Source: Skermania piniformis (GTDB lineage Bacteria > Actinomycetota > Actinomycetes > Mycobacteriales > Mycobacteriaceae). Taken from it: a DNA stretch of 64,000 nucleotides. Position numbers and translations under genes: made by a program. The DNA lies in NCBI RefSeq assembly GCF_019285775.1, contig NZ_CP079105.1, positions 434,001 to 498,000 of the forward strand. Direction: 5' to 3'. Each line of letters starts with the position of its first letter. Position 1 is the first letter of the stretch. The notes under the pieces were generated by a model that was not told the origin of the DNA, ran no database searches, and worked only from the letters and a program-made list of their open reading frames with translations. This document shows positions 1 to 9,400 of this stretch, piece by piece.

Positions 1-71
1 ACGTCCCGCGCCTGGATCGCGTGGGCCTCCGCGTCGTAGCGGCGCTTCGTTGCGCCGACTTTCTCAGCCAT
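1..71 (-). CDS. 5' end of an unidentified gene, cut by the window edge
   Basis: An ATG at position 71 on the minus strand opens a frame of 23 codons (it begins MAEKVGATKRRYDAEAHAI) that runs off the left edge without a stop. It is divergent from the TetR gene that starts at 168. The roughly 96 bases between them contain repeated motifs that look like a regulator binding region, so this gene is a natural candidate for the regulated target. Too little sequence is present to name a family. Confidence 0.45.
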   Translation of the reverse strand, partial: MAEKVGATKRRYDAEAHAIQARD

Positions 72-87
72 AGGCCGAAGGTACACA

Positions 88-138
88 GCAACATATCTAA
101 TTGCAATGTTGCAGCTACATATCTGTGGAGATGTTGCA
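88..138. promoter_or_regulatory. Repeated operator-like motifs between divergent genes
   Basis: The motif ACATATCT occurs at 91-98 and again at 117-124. ATGTTGCA occurs at 106-113 and 131-138. Together they make two copies of a 22-23 base element, and GCAACAT at 88-94 is the inverted partner of ATGTTGC at 106-112. The stretch is much richer in A+T than the flanking genes. It sits between a leftward partial gene and a rightward TetR gene, the usual place for a TetR-family operator. Binding is inferred, not shown. Confidence 0.5.
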
Positions 139-167
139 TAGTGGTGTTCGTTTGTTAGCGTGAGTGG

Positions 168-785
168 GTGACTGCGGCCGCATCCATGCCCGCCGACCAG
201 CAGGAAACCGAACCGGACAGCATCGAGTCGCGGATTCTCGACGCCGCTCTGGTGCAGTTCGAGAAGGTCGGCGTCAAGAAGACCACGATCGAGGACATCG
301 CCCGCCAGGCCGGCGTCGACCGGGTCACCGTCTACCGGCGGGTCGGTTCCCGGGACGACGTGGTGGCCGCGGTGGTCGGCCGGGAGACCTCGGCGGTGTT
401 GGTCGAGATCGCCGGGCTGACGCAGCGGCACGACGACATCGACGATCTGGTCGCGGACATCTTCGTCACCGTGCTGACCCGGTGGCGGGAGCACCCGCTG
501 GTGAATCGGATGCTGGCGCTGGAGCCGGAACGGGTGCTGATCAAGCTCACCACCGAGGGAGCCCCGGTCTTCGCCATGTGCGTAGCGACCACGCTGGCGG
601 CGCTACAGGATGCCGTGCGGGCCGGGTTGCTCACCGACCGAACGGATCTCGGCACCCGGGCGGAGTTGCTCTGCCGGGTGGTGCTCGGCTTCGTCGTCGG
701 TCCCGCCGGCATCGTGTCGTTGGAAACCGCGGCCGAGCTCGACGCCTTCGCCCGGGCCTATCTGGTCCCGATCGTCACCGGTTGA
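168..785 (+). CDS. TetR/AcrR family transcriptional regulator
   Basis: A 205-residue protein with an N-terminal TetR DNA-binding domain at about residues 22-68, including the helix-turn-helix segment TTIEDIARQAGVDRVTVYRR. The C-terminal all-helical ligand domain (about 80-200) has no diagnostic motif. The chosen start is GTG at 168; an in-frame ATG at 186 is possible and would remove six residues. The gene is divergent from the partial gene at the left edge, and the AT-rich spacer holds repeated palindromic motifs, which suggests it controls itself and that neighbour. The effector is unknown. Confidence 0.85.
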   Translation: MTAAASMPADQQETEPDSIESRILDAALVQFEKVGVKKTTIEDIARQAGVDRVTVYRRVGSRDDVVAAVVGRETSAVLVEIAGLTQRHDDIDDLVADIFVTVLTRWREHPLVNRMLALEPERVLIKLTTEGAPVFAMCVATTLAALQDAVRAGLLTDRTDLGTRAELLCRVVLGFVVGPAGIVSLETAAELDAFARAYLVPIVTG

Positions 786-794
786 TCGGGCCGG

Positions 795-1934
795 TCACCC
801 GTGCCGGCCGCCCCGCAGCCAGTGGTAGCTGCCGGGTCGGCGCTGCTCCCAGCGGAGGAACCGGACCGTGGACCGGCAGATCTGCTCCTTCACGAGCGCG
901 CCGGTTCGGCCGCCGAGGTGGACCCGGCGCGGGGTGTCGTCGCGGCGGGTCAACTGGATGACCCCGCGTCGTCGGCCGACACTGATGCACTGGCCGGCGA
1001 ACGCCTGGTCCACCGCCATCGGCTCGGTGCCGGCGAGCCGGCTCAGTATGGTCGCGGCTGCCTGCGCGCCGAGCGGCAGCGCCGACTGGCAGCTCATTCG
1101 CAGTGGTCGGCCGGACGGCGCCGCGGCGTCCCCGGCCGCGACGATCCGGGGATCGGTCACGCTGGTCAGGGTCTCGTCGGTGAGCAGCCGGCCGACCGGA
1201 TCGGTGGCCAGGCCGCCGGCGTCGGCCAGGCCCGGAACCGTGAAGCCGGCGGTCCAGATCGTGACGTCGCTCGCCGGTTCCCGCCCGTCCGCGAGCTGCA
1301 CGTGATCGGCACGGACCGCGGCCGCCCGGGTTCCGGTGATCACCGTGACGCCCAGCGCGGCCAGAGTTCGGGCGATCGAGCGACGGGCCGGCTCGGCCAC
1401 CGACGGCGCCAGCGTGTCGCCGACCAGGGTGACCGGACGGCCGGTCTCGGCGAACTCCGCGGCCACCTCGATCCCGGTCAGACCGGCGCCCACCACCGTC
1501 ACCGGAGCTGTCGCGGGGAGTTCGTCGAGCCGGGCCCGAAGCTGCTGCGCCGGTTCCAGTTCATCCAGTCGCCAGGCGAATTCGGCCGCGCCGGGTATCT
1601 CCCCGGCCCCGCCGCGGCTGCCGATCGCGTATATCAGGTAGTCGTAGTCCAGCGTCCGGCCGCCGGCCAGCTGCACCTGTCGCGCCGGGCCGTCGATCCG
1701 GGTGGCGGCGTCGCACACCAGCTCGATCCCGTCGCCCAGCAGGTCGTCGAGCGGCTGGGCCGCCTCGCCGGTGCCGGCGACCTGCTGGTGCAGCCGGATC
1801 CGTTCGACGAACTGCGGTCGCGGGTTGACCAGCGTGATGTCCAGGTCGGCGTCGCGGCGCAATCGGTTGGCGGCCATCACCCCGGCGTAGCCGCCGCCGA
1901 GCACCACGACCTGGGCGGGCGTCGGATCGGTCAT
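795..1934 (-). CDS. NADH dehydrogenase-like FAD-dependent oxidoreductase
   Basis: A 379-residue two-dinucleotide-domain flavoprotein. The N-terminal FAD-binding motif VVVLGGGYAGVMAANRL lies at about residues 8-24, and a second Rossmann motif VTVVGAGLTGIEVAAEFAE near residue 148 binds NAD(P)H. The segment DPRIVAAGDAA near residue 275 is the second FAD-contacting motif of the pyridine nucleotide-disulphide oxidoreductase superfamily. Size and layout resemble type II NADH:quinone oxidoreductases and related proteins, but the electron acceptor cannot be read from the sequence. The ATG at 1934 was chosen because GAGGAG precedes it by six bases; longer in-frame starts lack such a site. A TetR gene lies 75 bases upstream on the same strand, so the pair is probably co-transcribed and the regulator may control it. 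Confidence 0.82.
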   Translation of the reverse strand: MTDPTPAQVVVLGGGYAGVMAANRLRRDADLDITLVNPRPQFVERIRLHQQVAGTGEAAQPLDDLLGDGIELVCDAATRIDGPARQVQLAGGRTLDYDYLIYAIGSRGGAGEIPGAAEFAWRLDELEPAQQLRARLDELPATAPVTVVGAGLTGIEVAAEFAETGRPVTLVGDTLAPSVAEPARRSIARTLAALGVTVITGTRAAAVRADHVQLADGREPASDVTIWTAGFTVPGLADAGGLATDPVGRLLTDETLTSVTDPRIVAAGDAAAPSGRPLRMSCQSALPLGAQAAATILSRLAGTEPMAVDQAFAGQCISVGRRRGVIQLTRRDDTPRRVHLGGRTGALVKEQICRSTVRFLRWEQRRPGSYHWLRGGRHG

Positions 1935-2009
1935 ATCGATCTCCTCGCTGTCGGTATCAGTCTGCTTCGAAGACACCGGGCGTAGGGGAGAGGTGATACT
2001 CCGCCGGGG

Positions 2010-2684
2010 TCAACCCATCGATGCCGGGGTGGGGCGAGCCCCGGCCGACAGCGCGGCCGCCGGTATGTCCGGAGTCGGTAAGGCGGGGGTGGACGGCTTA
2101 GCTGCGTGGAAGAGCTCGGTACAGGCGTCGATCACCTGGTCGCCGGACAGGTCCAGGCTGCCCGCGAACCAGCGGGACAACACCTCGCACAATCCGCCGA
2201 CGGCGTAGCTGGCGGCCAGTTGGGCCGCCGCATCCGTGGGCGCGCCGTACCCGGCGGCGACCAGATCGGTGAAGGCGGCGAGGGCGCGGCGCCGCAGCGG
2301 GCGCAGGACCCGGCTGTCGGTCGCGTCGATCAGGCCGATCCGGGCCAGCCGGGGATCGCGTTCGAACGCCGAGACGAAGGACGTGATCGCGGCGCGAGCG
2401 GGGTCGCAGGACTCGCGCCGGGCGGCGGTGATCGCCCCGACCACCGACTGCATCGTCTGTTGTACCGACTCCTCGAACGCCGCGGCCACCAGGGCGTCGC
2501 GGTCGGCGAAGTGGTCGTAGAAGTAGCGGCCGGTGACCCCCGAGCGTTCGCAGGCCGCGGTCATGGTCACCGAACCGACACCGCCCTCGACCATCAACTC
2601 CAGTGCTGCCTCGATCAGTCGGGTTCGCCGCTCGGTGCGTCGCTGGTCGGGCGTTCGCCCGCCGTAGATGCGCGTGGTTCTCAT
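2010..2684 (-). CDS. TetR/AcrR family transcriptional regulator
   Basis: A 224-residue regulator. The DNA-binding domain spans about residues 17-65, with recognition helix region SGVTGRYFYDHFADRDALV. The C-terminal domain resembles the TetR_C groups found in many actinobacterial regulators; the tail is rich in alanine and proline. It reads toward the flavoprotein gene downstream, with 75 bases between. It is divergent from the DUF2752 gene, and a small palindrome GTCTG-T-CAGAC lies between the two starts, which fits autoregulation. The ligand is unknown. Confidence 0.85.
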   Translation of the reverse strand: MRTTRIYGGRTPDQRRTERRTRLIEAALELMVEGGVGSVTMTAACERSGVTGRYFYDHFADRDALVAAAFEESVQQTMQSVVGAITAARRESCDPARAAITSFVSAFERDPRLARIGLIDATDSRVLRPLRRRALAAFTDLVAAGYGAPTDAAAQLAASYAVGGLCEVLSRWFAGSLDLSGDQVIDACTELFHAAKPSTPALPTPDIPAAALSAGARPTPASMG

Positions 2685-2691
2685 TTATCGA

Positions 2692-2702
2692 GTCTGTCAG
2701 AC
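2692..2702. promoter_or_regulatory. Candidate TetR operator palindrome
   Basis: GTCTG at 2692-2696 and CAGAC at 2698-2702 form a perfect inverted repeat around one central base, within the 36 bases separating the divergent TetR gene (start 2684) and DUF2752 gene (start 2721). Its position just upstream of the regulator start suggests an autoregulatory site. It is short, so chance occurrence is not excluded. Confidence 0.35.
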
Positions 2703-2720
2703 CCGGGCTACTGTGGAATC

Positions 2721-3128
2721 GTGCAGACCCGTTGTCGTACCTTGACCGGGCCGGTGTCGGCCGCGGTCGGCGGAGCGGCCGTGCTGCTCGTCTTGCACGT
2801 GCGCGATCCGCATGTATCCGGCTCCTACGGCTACTGCCCGTTTCGGTTGTTGACCGGGTGGTGGTGCCCGGGTTGCGGCGGCCTGCGTGCCGTGCACGAT
2901 CTGACCGACGGGCAGCTGGTAGCGGCACTGGGGGAGAACGCCTTGGCGCTGCCGGCCCTGCTGGTGGCAGCGGTCGTCTGGGTCCGCCACGTCCGGGCGA
3001 TCTGGCGGGATGACCAGACGCCGATCCGCGCGCCGTCGACCGATCTTGTGCTGGCCGTTTCCGCGCTGTGTGTGGCGTTCGCGGTGTTCCGGAACACGCC
3101 GTGGGGTCAGTGGCTGGCGCCGTCCTGA
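2721..3128 (+). CDS. DUF2752 domain membrane protein
   Basis: A 135-residue protein with the DUF2752 signature CPFRLLTGWWCPGCGGLRA at about residues 41-59, in which paired cysteines and glycines follow a first transmembrane segment (about 8-28). Two further hydrophobic segments lie at about 72-92 and 108-124. The family is common in Actinobacteria and has no established function. GTG at 2721 was chosen because upstream in-frame sequence belongs to the opposite-strand TetR gene. The last 22 bases overlap, in antisense, the end of the glycine-rich protein gene. Confidence 0.8.
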   Translation: MQTRCRTLTGPVSAAVGGAAVLLVLHVRDPHVSGSYGYCPFRLLTGWWCPGCGGLRAVHDLTDGQLVAALGENALALPALLVAAVVWVRHVRAIWRDDQTPIRAPSTDLVLAVSALCVAFAVFRNTPWGQWLAPS

Positions 3129-4000
3129 CCAGCTCGGTCGGCGTCCGCGATCGGCGCGGTGGGCGCGGTGGTCGGCGCCGGCAGCGGCGGTGGATCACCG
3201 GCCGGGTAGTAGGTGATGGTGACGGTCGGCGGTTTGTTCAGCTGCTCGACCGTCCCGTTCGGTGGTACCAGCGACGACCCCATACCACCGGCGCCGCCCG
3301 GCCCGGTGGCGGTGCCGGTGCCGCCACCCCCGCCGCGGAAGCCACCCCCGCCGCCGGCGCCGGGATGCGGACCCGGCCCGCCCTTGCCCCCGACCCCGGT
3401 CGTGGCCGGACCGGCGCCGCCACCCCCGGTGCCGCCGTCCCCCAGAATCGTCTGCTTGGCGCCGGCCGCCTGACCGTTCGGTAGGCCGGCCGCGCCGTCG
3501 GTGTCACTGCCGTCGCTCCCGGCGCCGACCGGTCCACCGGCGCCGCCGGACCCGCCGGCGATGGCGTAGATCTTGCCCACGGTCGGCGACATCACGTTCG
3601 CCGAGCCGCCGCCGCTGTTGCCCTGTCCGACGGGCGCGTCCGGCCAGATTCCGTTCGGCCCCGCGCTGGTGGCGGGCACCCGGATGCTCAGCTGATCCCC
3701 GGCCGCGACCGCGACTCGGCCCGACACCACGGCGGGATACCGTGCGGTCGTGCCCTGCCCGCGAGCGCCGATGGCGGTGAGATCCACGCTGGTGATGCCG
3801 TCGGGCACGGTGAAGGTCTTCAGCGAGCCGGGCAGGTAGGTACACACCACCGCCGACCCGGCGGTAAGACATTCGGGTTGCATCGTCTCGGCAGCGGCAC
3901 CGACCGGTTGGCCGGCCAGCAGACCGGCGGCGCCGAGCGCGACGAGCATCGACCCGTACCGAGTGCGGTCTGCCGGGACGGCATCGGCCGGGGGTTTCAT
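3107..4000 (-). CDS. Secreted glycine-rich protein
   Basis: A 297-residue exported protein. A hydrophobic segment at about residues 17-37 followed by GAAAE looks like a signal peptide with a type I cleavage site. The mature N-terminal part contains a beta-rich stretch (TFTVPDGITSVDLTAIGARG) typical of glycine-rich surface proteins found in bacteria and plants. Residues about 120-235 are dominated by glycine (GGGGG runs). The C-terminal tail is rich in proline, threonine and alanine and may be flexible or wall-spanning. No catalytic motif is visible. The AT-rich stretch just upstream (4020-4080) probably holds the promoter. The 3' end overlaps the DUF2752 gene in antisense. A surface or matrix role is inferred only from composition. 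Confidence 0.7.
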   Translation of the reverse strand: MKPPADAVPADRTRYGSMLVALGAAGLLAGQPVGAAAETMQPECLTAGSAVVCTYLPGSLKTFTVPDGITSVDLTAIGARGQGTTARYPAVVSGRVAVAAGDQLSIRVPATSAGPNGIWPDAPVGQGNSGGGSANVMSPTVGKIYAIAGGSGGAGGPVGAGSDGSDTDGAAGLPNGQAAGAKQTILGDGGTGGGGAGPATTGVGGKGGPGPHPGAGGGGGFRGGGGGTGTATGPGGAGGMGSSLVPPNGTVEQLNKPPTVTITYYPAGDPPPLPAPTTAPTAPIADADRAGQDGASH

Positions 4001-4084
4001 CCACTCTCCTTGCTATCGGTCGCTTAATTCGACGATAGCAAACCTAAATCAGCTTTTTTCGGGCGTTATAAGGGAATATGCATG

Positions 4085-4942
4085 CTATATCGGCGTGTCG
4101 CCGCGCGTGCTGATGGCGAGTTCGCGCGCCAGATCCGGCACGAAGGTGGACAGTTCGAGCGGTGGGCGGACGTAGGTTTTTCGGGCCGGCGGTCGCTCGG
4201 GCAGCTCCACCACGGGCATGGCGACGTCGTGATACGGCAAGGTCGAGAGCAAGTGCGAGATCATGTTGATCCGCGCGTGCTTCTTGATATCCGAATCGAC
4301 GACGTACCAAGGGCTCTCCGGTAGGTCGGTCCGCGCCATCATCTCGTCCTTCGCCCGCGAGTAGTCCTCCCACCGGGTGATCGATTCGAGGTCCATCGGG
4401 CTCAGCTTCCACTGTCGCAGCGGGTCCGACATGCGGCCCCGGAAGCGACGCAGCTGCTCGCCGTCGGAGACCGAGAACCAGTACTTACGCAGCAGGATGC
4501 CGTCCTGGATCAGCATCTGCTCGAACACCGGCGTCTGCTCCATGAACAGCTCGTACTGCTCCGGCGTGCAGAATCCCATCACCCGCTCGACGCCGGCGCG
4601 GTTGTACCAGGAGCGATCGAACAGCACGATTTCGCCCGGCGCGGGGAGGTGTGCGACGTAGCGCTGGAAGTACCACTGACCGCGCTCGCGCTCGGTCGGC
4701 GTCGGGAGTGCGACGATGCGCGCGATGCGTGGGCTGAGAAACTCGGTCAGCCGTTTGATCGTGCCGCCCTTGCCGGCGGCGTCGCGCCCCTCGAACAGGA
4801 TCACCAGCCGGGTGCCGGTCGCCCGTACCCACTCCTGCACCTTGACCAGTTCGGTCTGCAGCACGAGCATCTCCCGCTCGTACTGCGCGTCGGAGAGCTT
4901 GACCCGGCCGGCCTGTTTCGATTGTTTGTTGTCCTTGCCCAC
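4085..4942 (-). CDS. ppk2: Polyphosphate kinase 2
   Basis: A 285-residue PPK2-family enzyme, which transfers phosphate between inorganic polyphosphate and nucleoside diphosphates. The Walker A motif GRDAAGKGG is at about residues 52-60, Walker B in LFDRSWYNRAGVERVMG at about 106-122, and the lid region carries the conserved arginines of RGRMSDPLRQWKLSPMD. Length and single-domain layout fit class I PPK2 proteins that make NTPs from NDPs; the exact nucleotide preference is inferred. The start is GTG at 4942, just after the M1 peptidase stop at 4961, with only 18 bases between, so the two are likely co-transcribed with the NRPS-like gene upstream of them. Confidence 0.92.
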   Translation of the reverse strand: MGKDNKQSKQAGRVKLSDAQYEREMLVLQTELVKVQEWVRATGTRLVILFEGRDAAGKGGTIKRLTEFLSPRIARIVALPTPTERERGQWYFQRYVAHLPAPGEIVLFDRSWYNRAGVERVMGFCTPEQYELFMEQTPVFEQMLIQDGILLRKYWFSVSDGEQLRRFRGRMSDPLRQWKLSPMDLESITRWEDYSRAKDEMMARTDLPESPWYVVDSDIKKHARINMISHLLSTLPYHDVAMPVVELPERPPARKTYVRPPLELSTFVPDLARELAISTRGDTPI

Positions 4943-4960
4943 AGCCGGATCGTAGGCGGT

Positions 4961-6310
4961 TCAGCCGCGCCGCAGCGGTGGCAGCTCGGGTAGTGCTCGC
5001 TGATACAGCCACTGATCCCACAGCGGGGTGAGCGGCAGTGCGGTGAAATGACCGGCCAGGTCGGTGAAATCGGCGGTGGTCACCGAGCCGTAGCGGTGCG
5101 CCGTGGTCCAGGTGCGGAGCAGCTCGAAGAACTTGGCGTCACCCAGTTCGATCCGCAGCGTGTGCAAGGTCAGTGCGCCGCGCTTGTAGACCCGGTCGTC
5201 GAACATCTGCGCCGGTCCGGGATCGGCGAGCACGATGCTCTGCGGCTCCCGCGACAGGTTGTGCCGGGCCGCCCGGGCCAGCTGCTCGGCGGTCGGGCCG
5301 CCGGCACGCTCCGACCACAGCCACTCGGCGTAGCAGGCGAATCCCTCGTGCAGCCAGATGTCGCGCCAGCGCTGCAGCGTCACGCTGTTACCGAACCACT
5401 GATGGGCCAGCTCGTGCGCGACCAGCCGTTCGGCACCGCGCCGGCCGTCGCAGTGATTGGACCCGAAGATGGAGATGCCCTGGGCCTCGATCGGGATCTC
5501 GAGCTCGTCCTCGGTGATCACCACCGTGTAATCGGCGAACGGGTACGGCCCGAACAGCTCGGTGAAGATGCTCAGCATCGCCGGTTGTCGGCCGAAGTCG
5601 TAGTCGAACCGGGAGCGCAGCCGTTGCGGCAACACCGCGCTCATCGGCACCGCACCCGGGCCGTCGGACGGGCTGTCCATCCGGTGCCGGACGTACCGGC
5701 CGATCTGCACGGTCGCCAGGTAGCTCGACATCGGCTCGTTCTGCTCGTACACCCAGGTGGTCTGGCCGGCCTTCGCCTGCTTCCGTACGGCGGTGCCGTT
5801 GGCCAGCACGAAGAACGGGCTGTCGGTGCTGACGGCGATCCGGTAGCTCGCTTTCGAGCTGGGATGATCGTCGCAAGGGAACCAGGACGCGGCACCGTTC
5901 GGCTGGCTGGCGACCAGCGCACCCGCGGTCAGCTCTTCCCAGCCGACGTTGCCCCACGGGCCGCGGATCGGTTTGGGTGTTCCGGCGTAATGGACGCTCA
6001 CCTGCAGCACCCCGCCGGCCGGCACCCGCTGCGCCGGGGCAATGGTGAGCTTGCCGCGTTGATGCGCGAACTTCGCCGCTTTGGCGCCGTTCACGTTCAC
6101 CTTGGTCACCGAAAGCGCCTGGGACAGATCGAGGGCGAACCGTGGCCGCGGCTCGGTGACGACCGCGGTGATCGCGGCGCGGCCGGCCAGTCGATTGCTC
6201 GCCACCTTGTACTGCAGGTCCAGTTCGTAGCGGGAGACCCGATAGCCCCGGTTGCCGTTCTGCGGAAGGTAGTCGTCGATCGGTGCTTCGTAGAACTTCC
6301 GATCCGGCAT
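4961..6310 (-). CDS. M1 family metallopeptidase
   Basis: A 449-residue zinc peptidase with the gluzincin motif HELAHQWFGN near residue 300 and the third zinc ligand in LHEGFACYAEW about 19 residues later. The beta-sandwich N-terminal domain of M1 enzymes occupies roughly residues 25-180. The exopeptidase signature GAMEN is replaced by EAQGIS, so substrate N-terminus recognition may be altered. There is no signal peptide from the chosen ATG at 6310; longer in-frame starts add an unconserved extension. It lies between polyphosphate kinase and a Pls/PosA-type peptide synthetase in the same direction, which suggests a role in processing or degrading that synthetase's product; this is inference. 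Confidence 0.88.
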   Translation of the reverse strand: MPDRKFYEAPIDDYLPQNGNRGYRVSRYELDLQYKVASNRLAGRAAITAVVTEPRPRFALDLSQALSVTKVNVNGAKAAKFAHQRGKLTIAPAQRVPAGGVLQVSVHYAGTPKPIRGPWGNVGWEELTAGALVASQPNGAASWFPCDDHPSSKASYRIAVSTDSPFFVLANGTAVRKQAKAGQTTWVYEQNEPMSSYLATVQIGRYVRHRMDSPSDGPGAVPMSAVLPQRLRSRFDYDFGRQPAMLSIFTELFGPYPFADYTVVITEDELEIPIEAQGISIFGSNHCDGRRGAERLVAHELAHQWFGNSVTLQRWRDIWLHEGFACYAEWLWSERAGGPTAEQLARAARHNLSREPQSIVLADPGPAQMFDDRVYKRGALTLHTLRIELGDAKFFELLRTWTTAHRYGSVTTADFTDLAGHFTALPLTPLWDQWLYQRALPELPPLRRG

Positions 6311-6409
6311 CCATCCAAACCTTCGTGGGTGACCGACATGAGGGCCTGCCGGCGTCGGGCGGGCAGCCTGAGCGATGTTACCCGTCGGTCGCTCGGCCGG
6401 CATCGACCG

Positions 6410-9400
6410 TCAGTTCCACGGCACGATCGGGTTGCCCTGCCAGCGGGTGGACGGCGGTACCGAGTCGCCGCGCATGACCAGCGAGGCGGGCCCGACGGTG
6501 GCGCCCGCGCCGATCGCCGCGGCCGGCAAGGCGACGCAATGTGGGCCCAGGGTGGCGCCCGGGGCGAGGGTGACGGTGTCCATCGTCATGATCCGGTCGT
6601 GGAACAGGTGGGTCTGCACCACGCAGCCGCGTTCCACGGTGGCGCCGTCGCCGAGCGTGACCAGGTCGGCCTCGGGCAGCCAGTAGGACTCGCACCACAC
6701 TCCGCGTCCGATCGTCGCGCCGAGCCCGCGCAGCCACAGGTTCATCACCGCGGTCCCGGCCGCAGCTCGGGCGAACCAGGGTGCAGCGACCGTCTCGACG
6801 AACGCGTCGGCGACCTCGTTGCGCCAGACGAACGAGCTCCACAGCGGGTGCTCGACGGCCTGGATCCGGCCGACCAGCAGCCACTTGGCCGCGATCGCGC
6901 AGGCGCCGGCTACCGCGCCGGCGATCAGCAGCACCATTCCGGAACCCAACGCAGCCAGCCAGTAGCCGACATCGGCCAGTGCGGCCAGGGCGAGCAGGAC
7001 GCCGAGCCCGATGCCGAAGGTGACCATCACCGGGATCAGCCGACAGGTCTCCACGATCCCGCGTGCCACCTTCAACCGGGTGGGCGGATCAAAGGTGCGA
7101 TCGCTGTCGGCGTCCTCGGCCTGCCGACGCAGCCGGGCCGGCGGACTGCCCAGCCACGACGATCCGGGCTTTGCCTTCTCCGGAGCCGCCGACAGCACTG
7201 CGACCAGGCCGTTCTTCGGGATCCGCCGGCCCGGCGCGGTCATCCCGGAATTGCCGAGAAAGGCCCGCTTGCCGACCTTTGCCTCGCCGATCCGGAGCCA
7301 GCCGCCACCGAGCTCGTAGCTGGCGATCATCGTGTCGTCGGCCAGGAAGGCGCCGTCGGCGACGGTGGTGAACTTCGGGATCAGCAACACCGTGGAGGCT
7401 TCCACCCCCTTGCCGATCCGGGCGCCGAGCAGCCGCAGCCAGATCGGGGTGAGCAGCGCGGCGTAGAGCGGAAAGAGGAAGGTGCGAGCGGAGTCCATCA
7501 GCCGTTCCGTGGCCCACACCTGCCAGCCGATCCGGCTCCGCACCGGGTGGTAGCCGGCGGTCATCCCGAGGCTGAGCAACCGCACCGCCACGACCGTCAG
7601 CACGGCGTAGATCGCCAAGCCGGCGATCGTGGCCGCCGGCAGCAGCGCCACCGCCCGAACTGCGCCGGCGCCGATCGTCGCGGTGCCGGCGACCCACCAG
7701 CCGAGCAGCACCACCCCGGCGGCCAGGCCGGCGATCGGCATCCCGGCGAGCAGGATCGACGACAGCCCGTAGACCACCACCCAGCCCGCCGCGCGTGGTG
7801 GGGTTTCCTGCGGCCAGGTGTACTCGGCCTTGCCCACCTTCACCGCCGGCGAACCGGCCCACTGCTGGCCGGCTTTCACCGTTCCGAGCACGGCGGAGCC
7901 GGGCTCGACCACGGCGTTCTTGCCGATCCGGGCACCGGGCAGCAGCGTCGAACGGGCCCCGACGACGGCGCCGCGGCCGATCACGATCTCGCCGATATGC
8001 ACCACGTCGCCGTCGATCCAGTAGCCGGACAGATCGACCTCGGGTTCGACCGAGCAGCCGTCGCCCAGCTCCAGCAGCCCGGTGACCGGCGGGAGCGTGT
8101 GCAGGTCGACGCCGCGCCCGATCCGGGCCCCGAGGGCCCGCGCGAACGGCACCATCCAGGGTGCGCCGGACAGACTTTCCGCGCCGCTGGCCTCGGACAG
8201 TCGTTGCACGACCCACAGCCGCAGGTGCGTGGCACCGCCGCGCGGGTAGGTGCCGGGGGTCAGGCCGTGCAGCAGCAGCCGCGACCCCGCGACACAGATC
8301 GCCATTCGGCCGGGTGGGGTGATGAAGGCGACGAACGCGGCCGCGGTCCACCACCAGGACAGGGTCGGCAACCAGAGTGGGCCACCCGACCGGGCGGAGA
8401 CGTTTGCGGCCAGCGCCAGCCAGGTCACCCATTGCAGGCCGGTCAGGGTCAGCAGCGCCAGGGTCGCCCCGACCTGTGCCAGCTGCGCTCGCGGCGGGGT
8501 CGGGGCGACGGTTCGGGGCACGGCGGACACCCGTGGCGTCGATTCGTCCAGCATCGCGGCGAGCGAACCGAGCCGCGGATGGTCGTAGAGGTCGGCGACC
8601 GTCAGGTCGGGATACCGTTCCCGGATCGCGGTGACCAGTTGCGCCGCGGACAACGACCCGCCGCCCGCGTCGAAGAAGTCGTCGTCCGGGCCGGTCACCT
8701 CGGTGCCCAGGATCGAGCTCCAGAGCGCGGCGACCCAGACCGCGGTTCCGCTGATCCCGGGATCGGTGTCGAGCCGAGCCGGGATGGCCGGCAGCGGCCA
8801 GGGCAGTGCGTCCCGATCCACCTTGCCCGAGGTCTTGGTCGGCAGTTCGTCGACCACCGCCAGCCGGGGCACCAGGGGGGCGGGCAACTGGGCGAACAAT
8901 CGGTCTCGCGCGGCACGCACGTCGAAGTCGGCTTCGGTGGTGGCCAGGTAGCCGACCAGGATCTGGTTACCGGAGGCGGTGCGACGAACCGCGGCGGCTG
9001 CTCCGCTGACCCCGGGCAGGTGCTGCAGCGCGGTGTCCACTTCGCCCAGCTCGATCCGTCGGCCGCCCACCTTGACCTGGTCGTCGGCCCGGCCGGCGAA
9101 GATCAACCCGGCTCGCTCCAGCCGGACCAGGTCGCCACTGCGGTAGCCCCGCTCCCAGCTGAGAGTCGGCCACGGCGTATAGCGTTCCGCGTCGCGGACC
9201 GGGTCGAGATAGCGGGCCAACCCGACCCCGCCGATCACCAGCTCACCGACCTCGCCCTCGGCCACCGGCCGGTCGGCGGAATCGACGACGGCGAGATCCC
9301 AGCCGTCCAGCGGGAGGCCGATCCGCACCGGCTCGCCCGGTTCCATCCGATGTGCACACGCGACCACGGTGGCTTCGGTCGGCCCGTAGGTGTTCCACAC

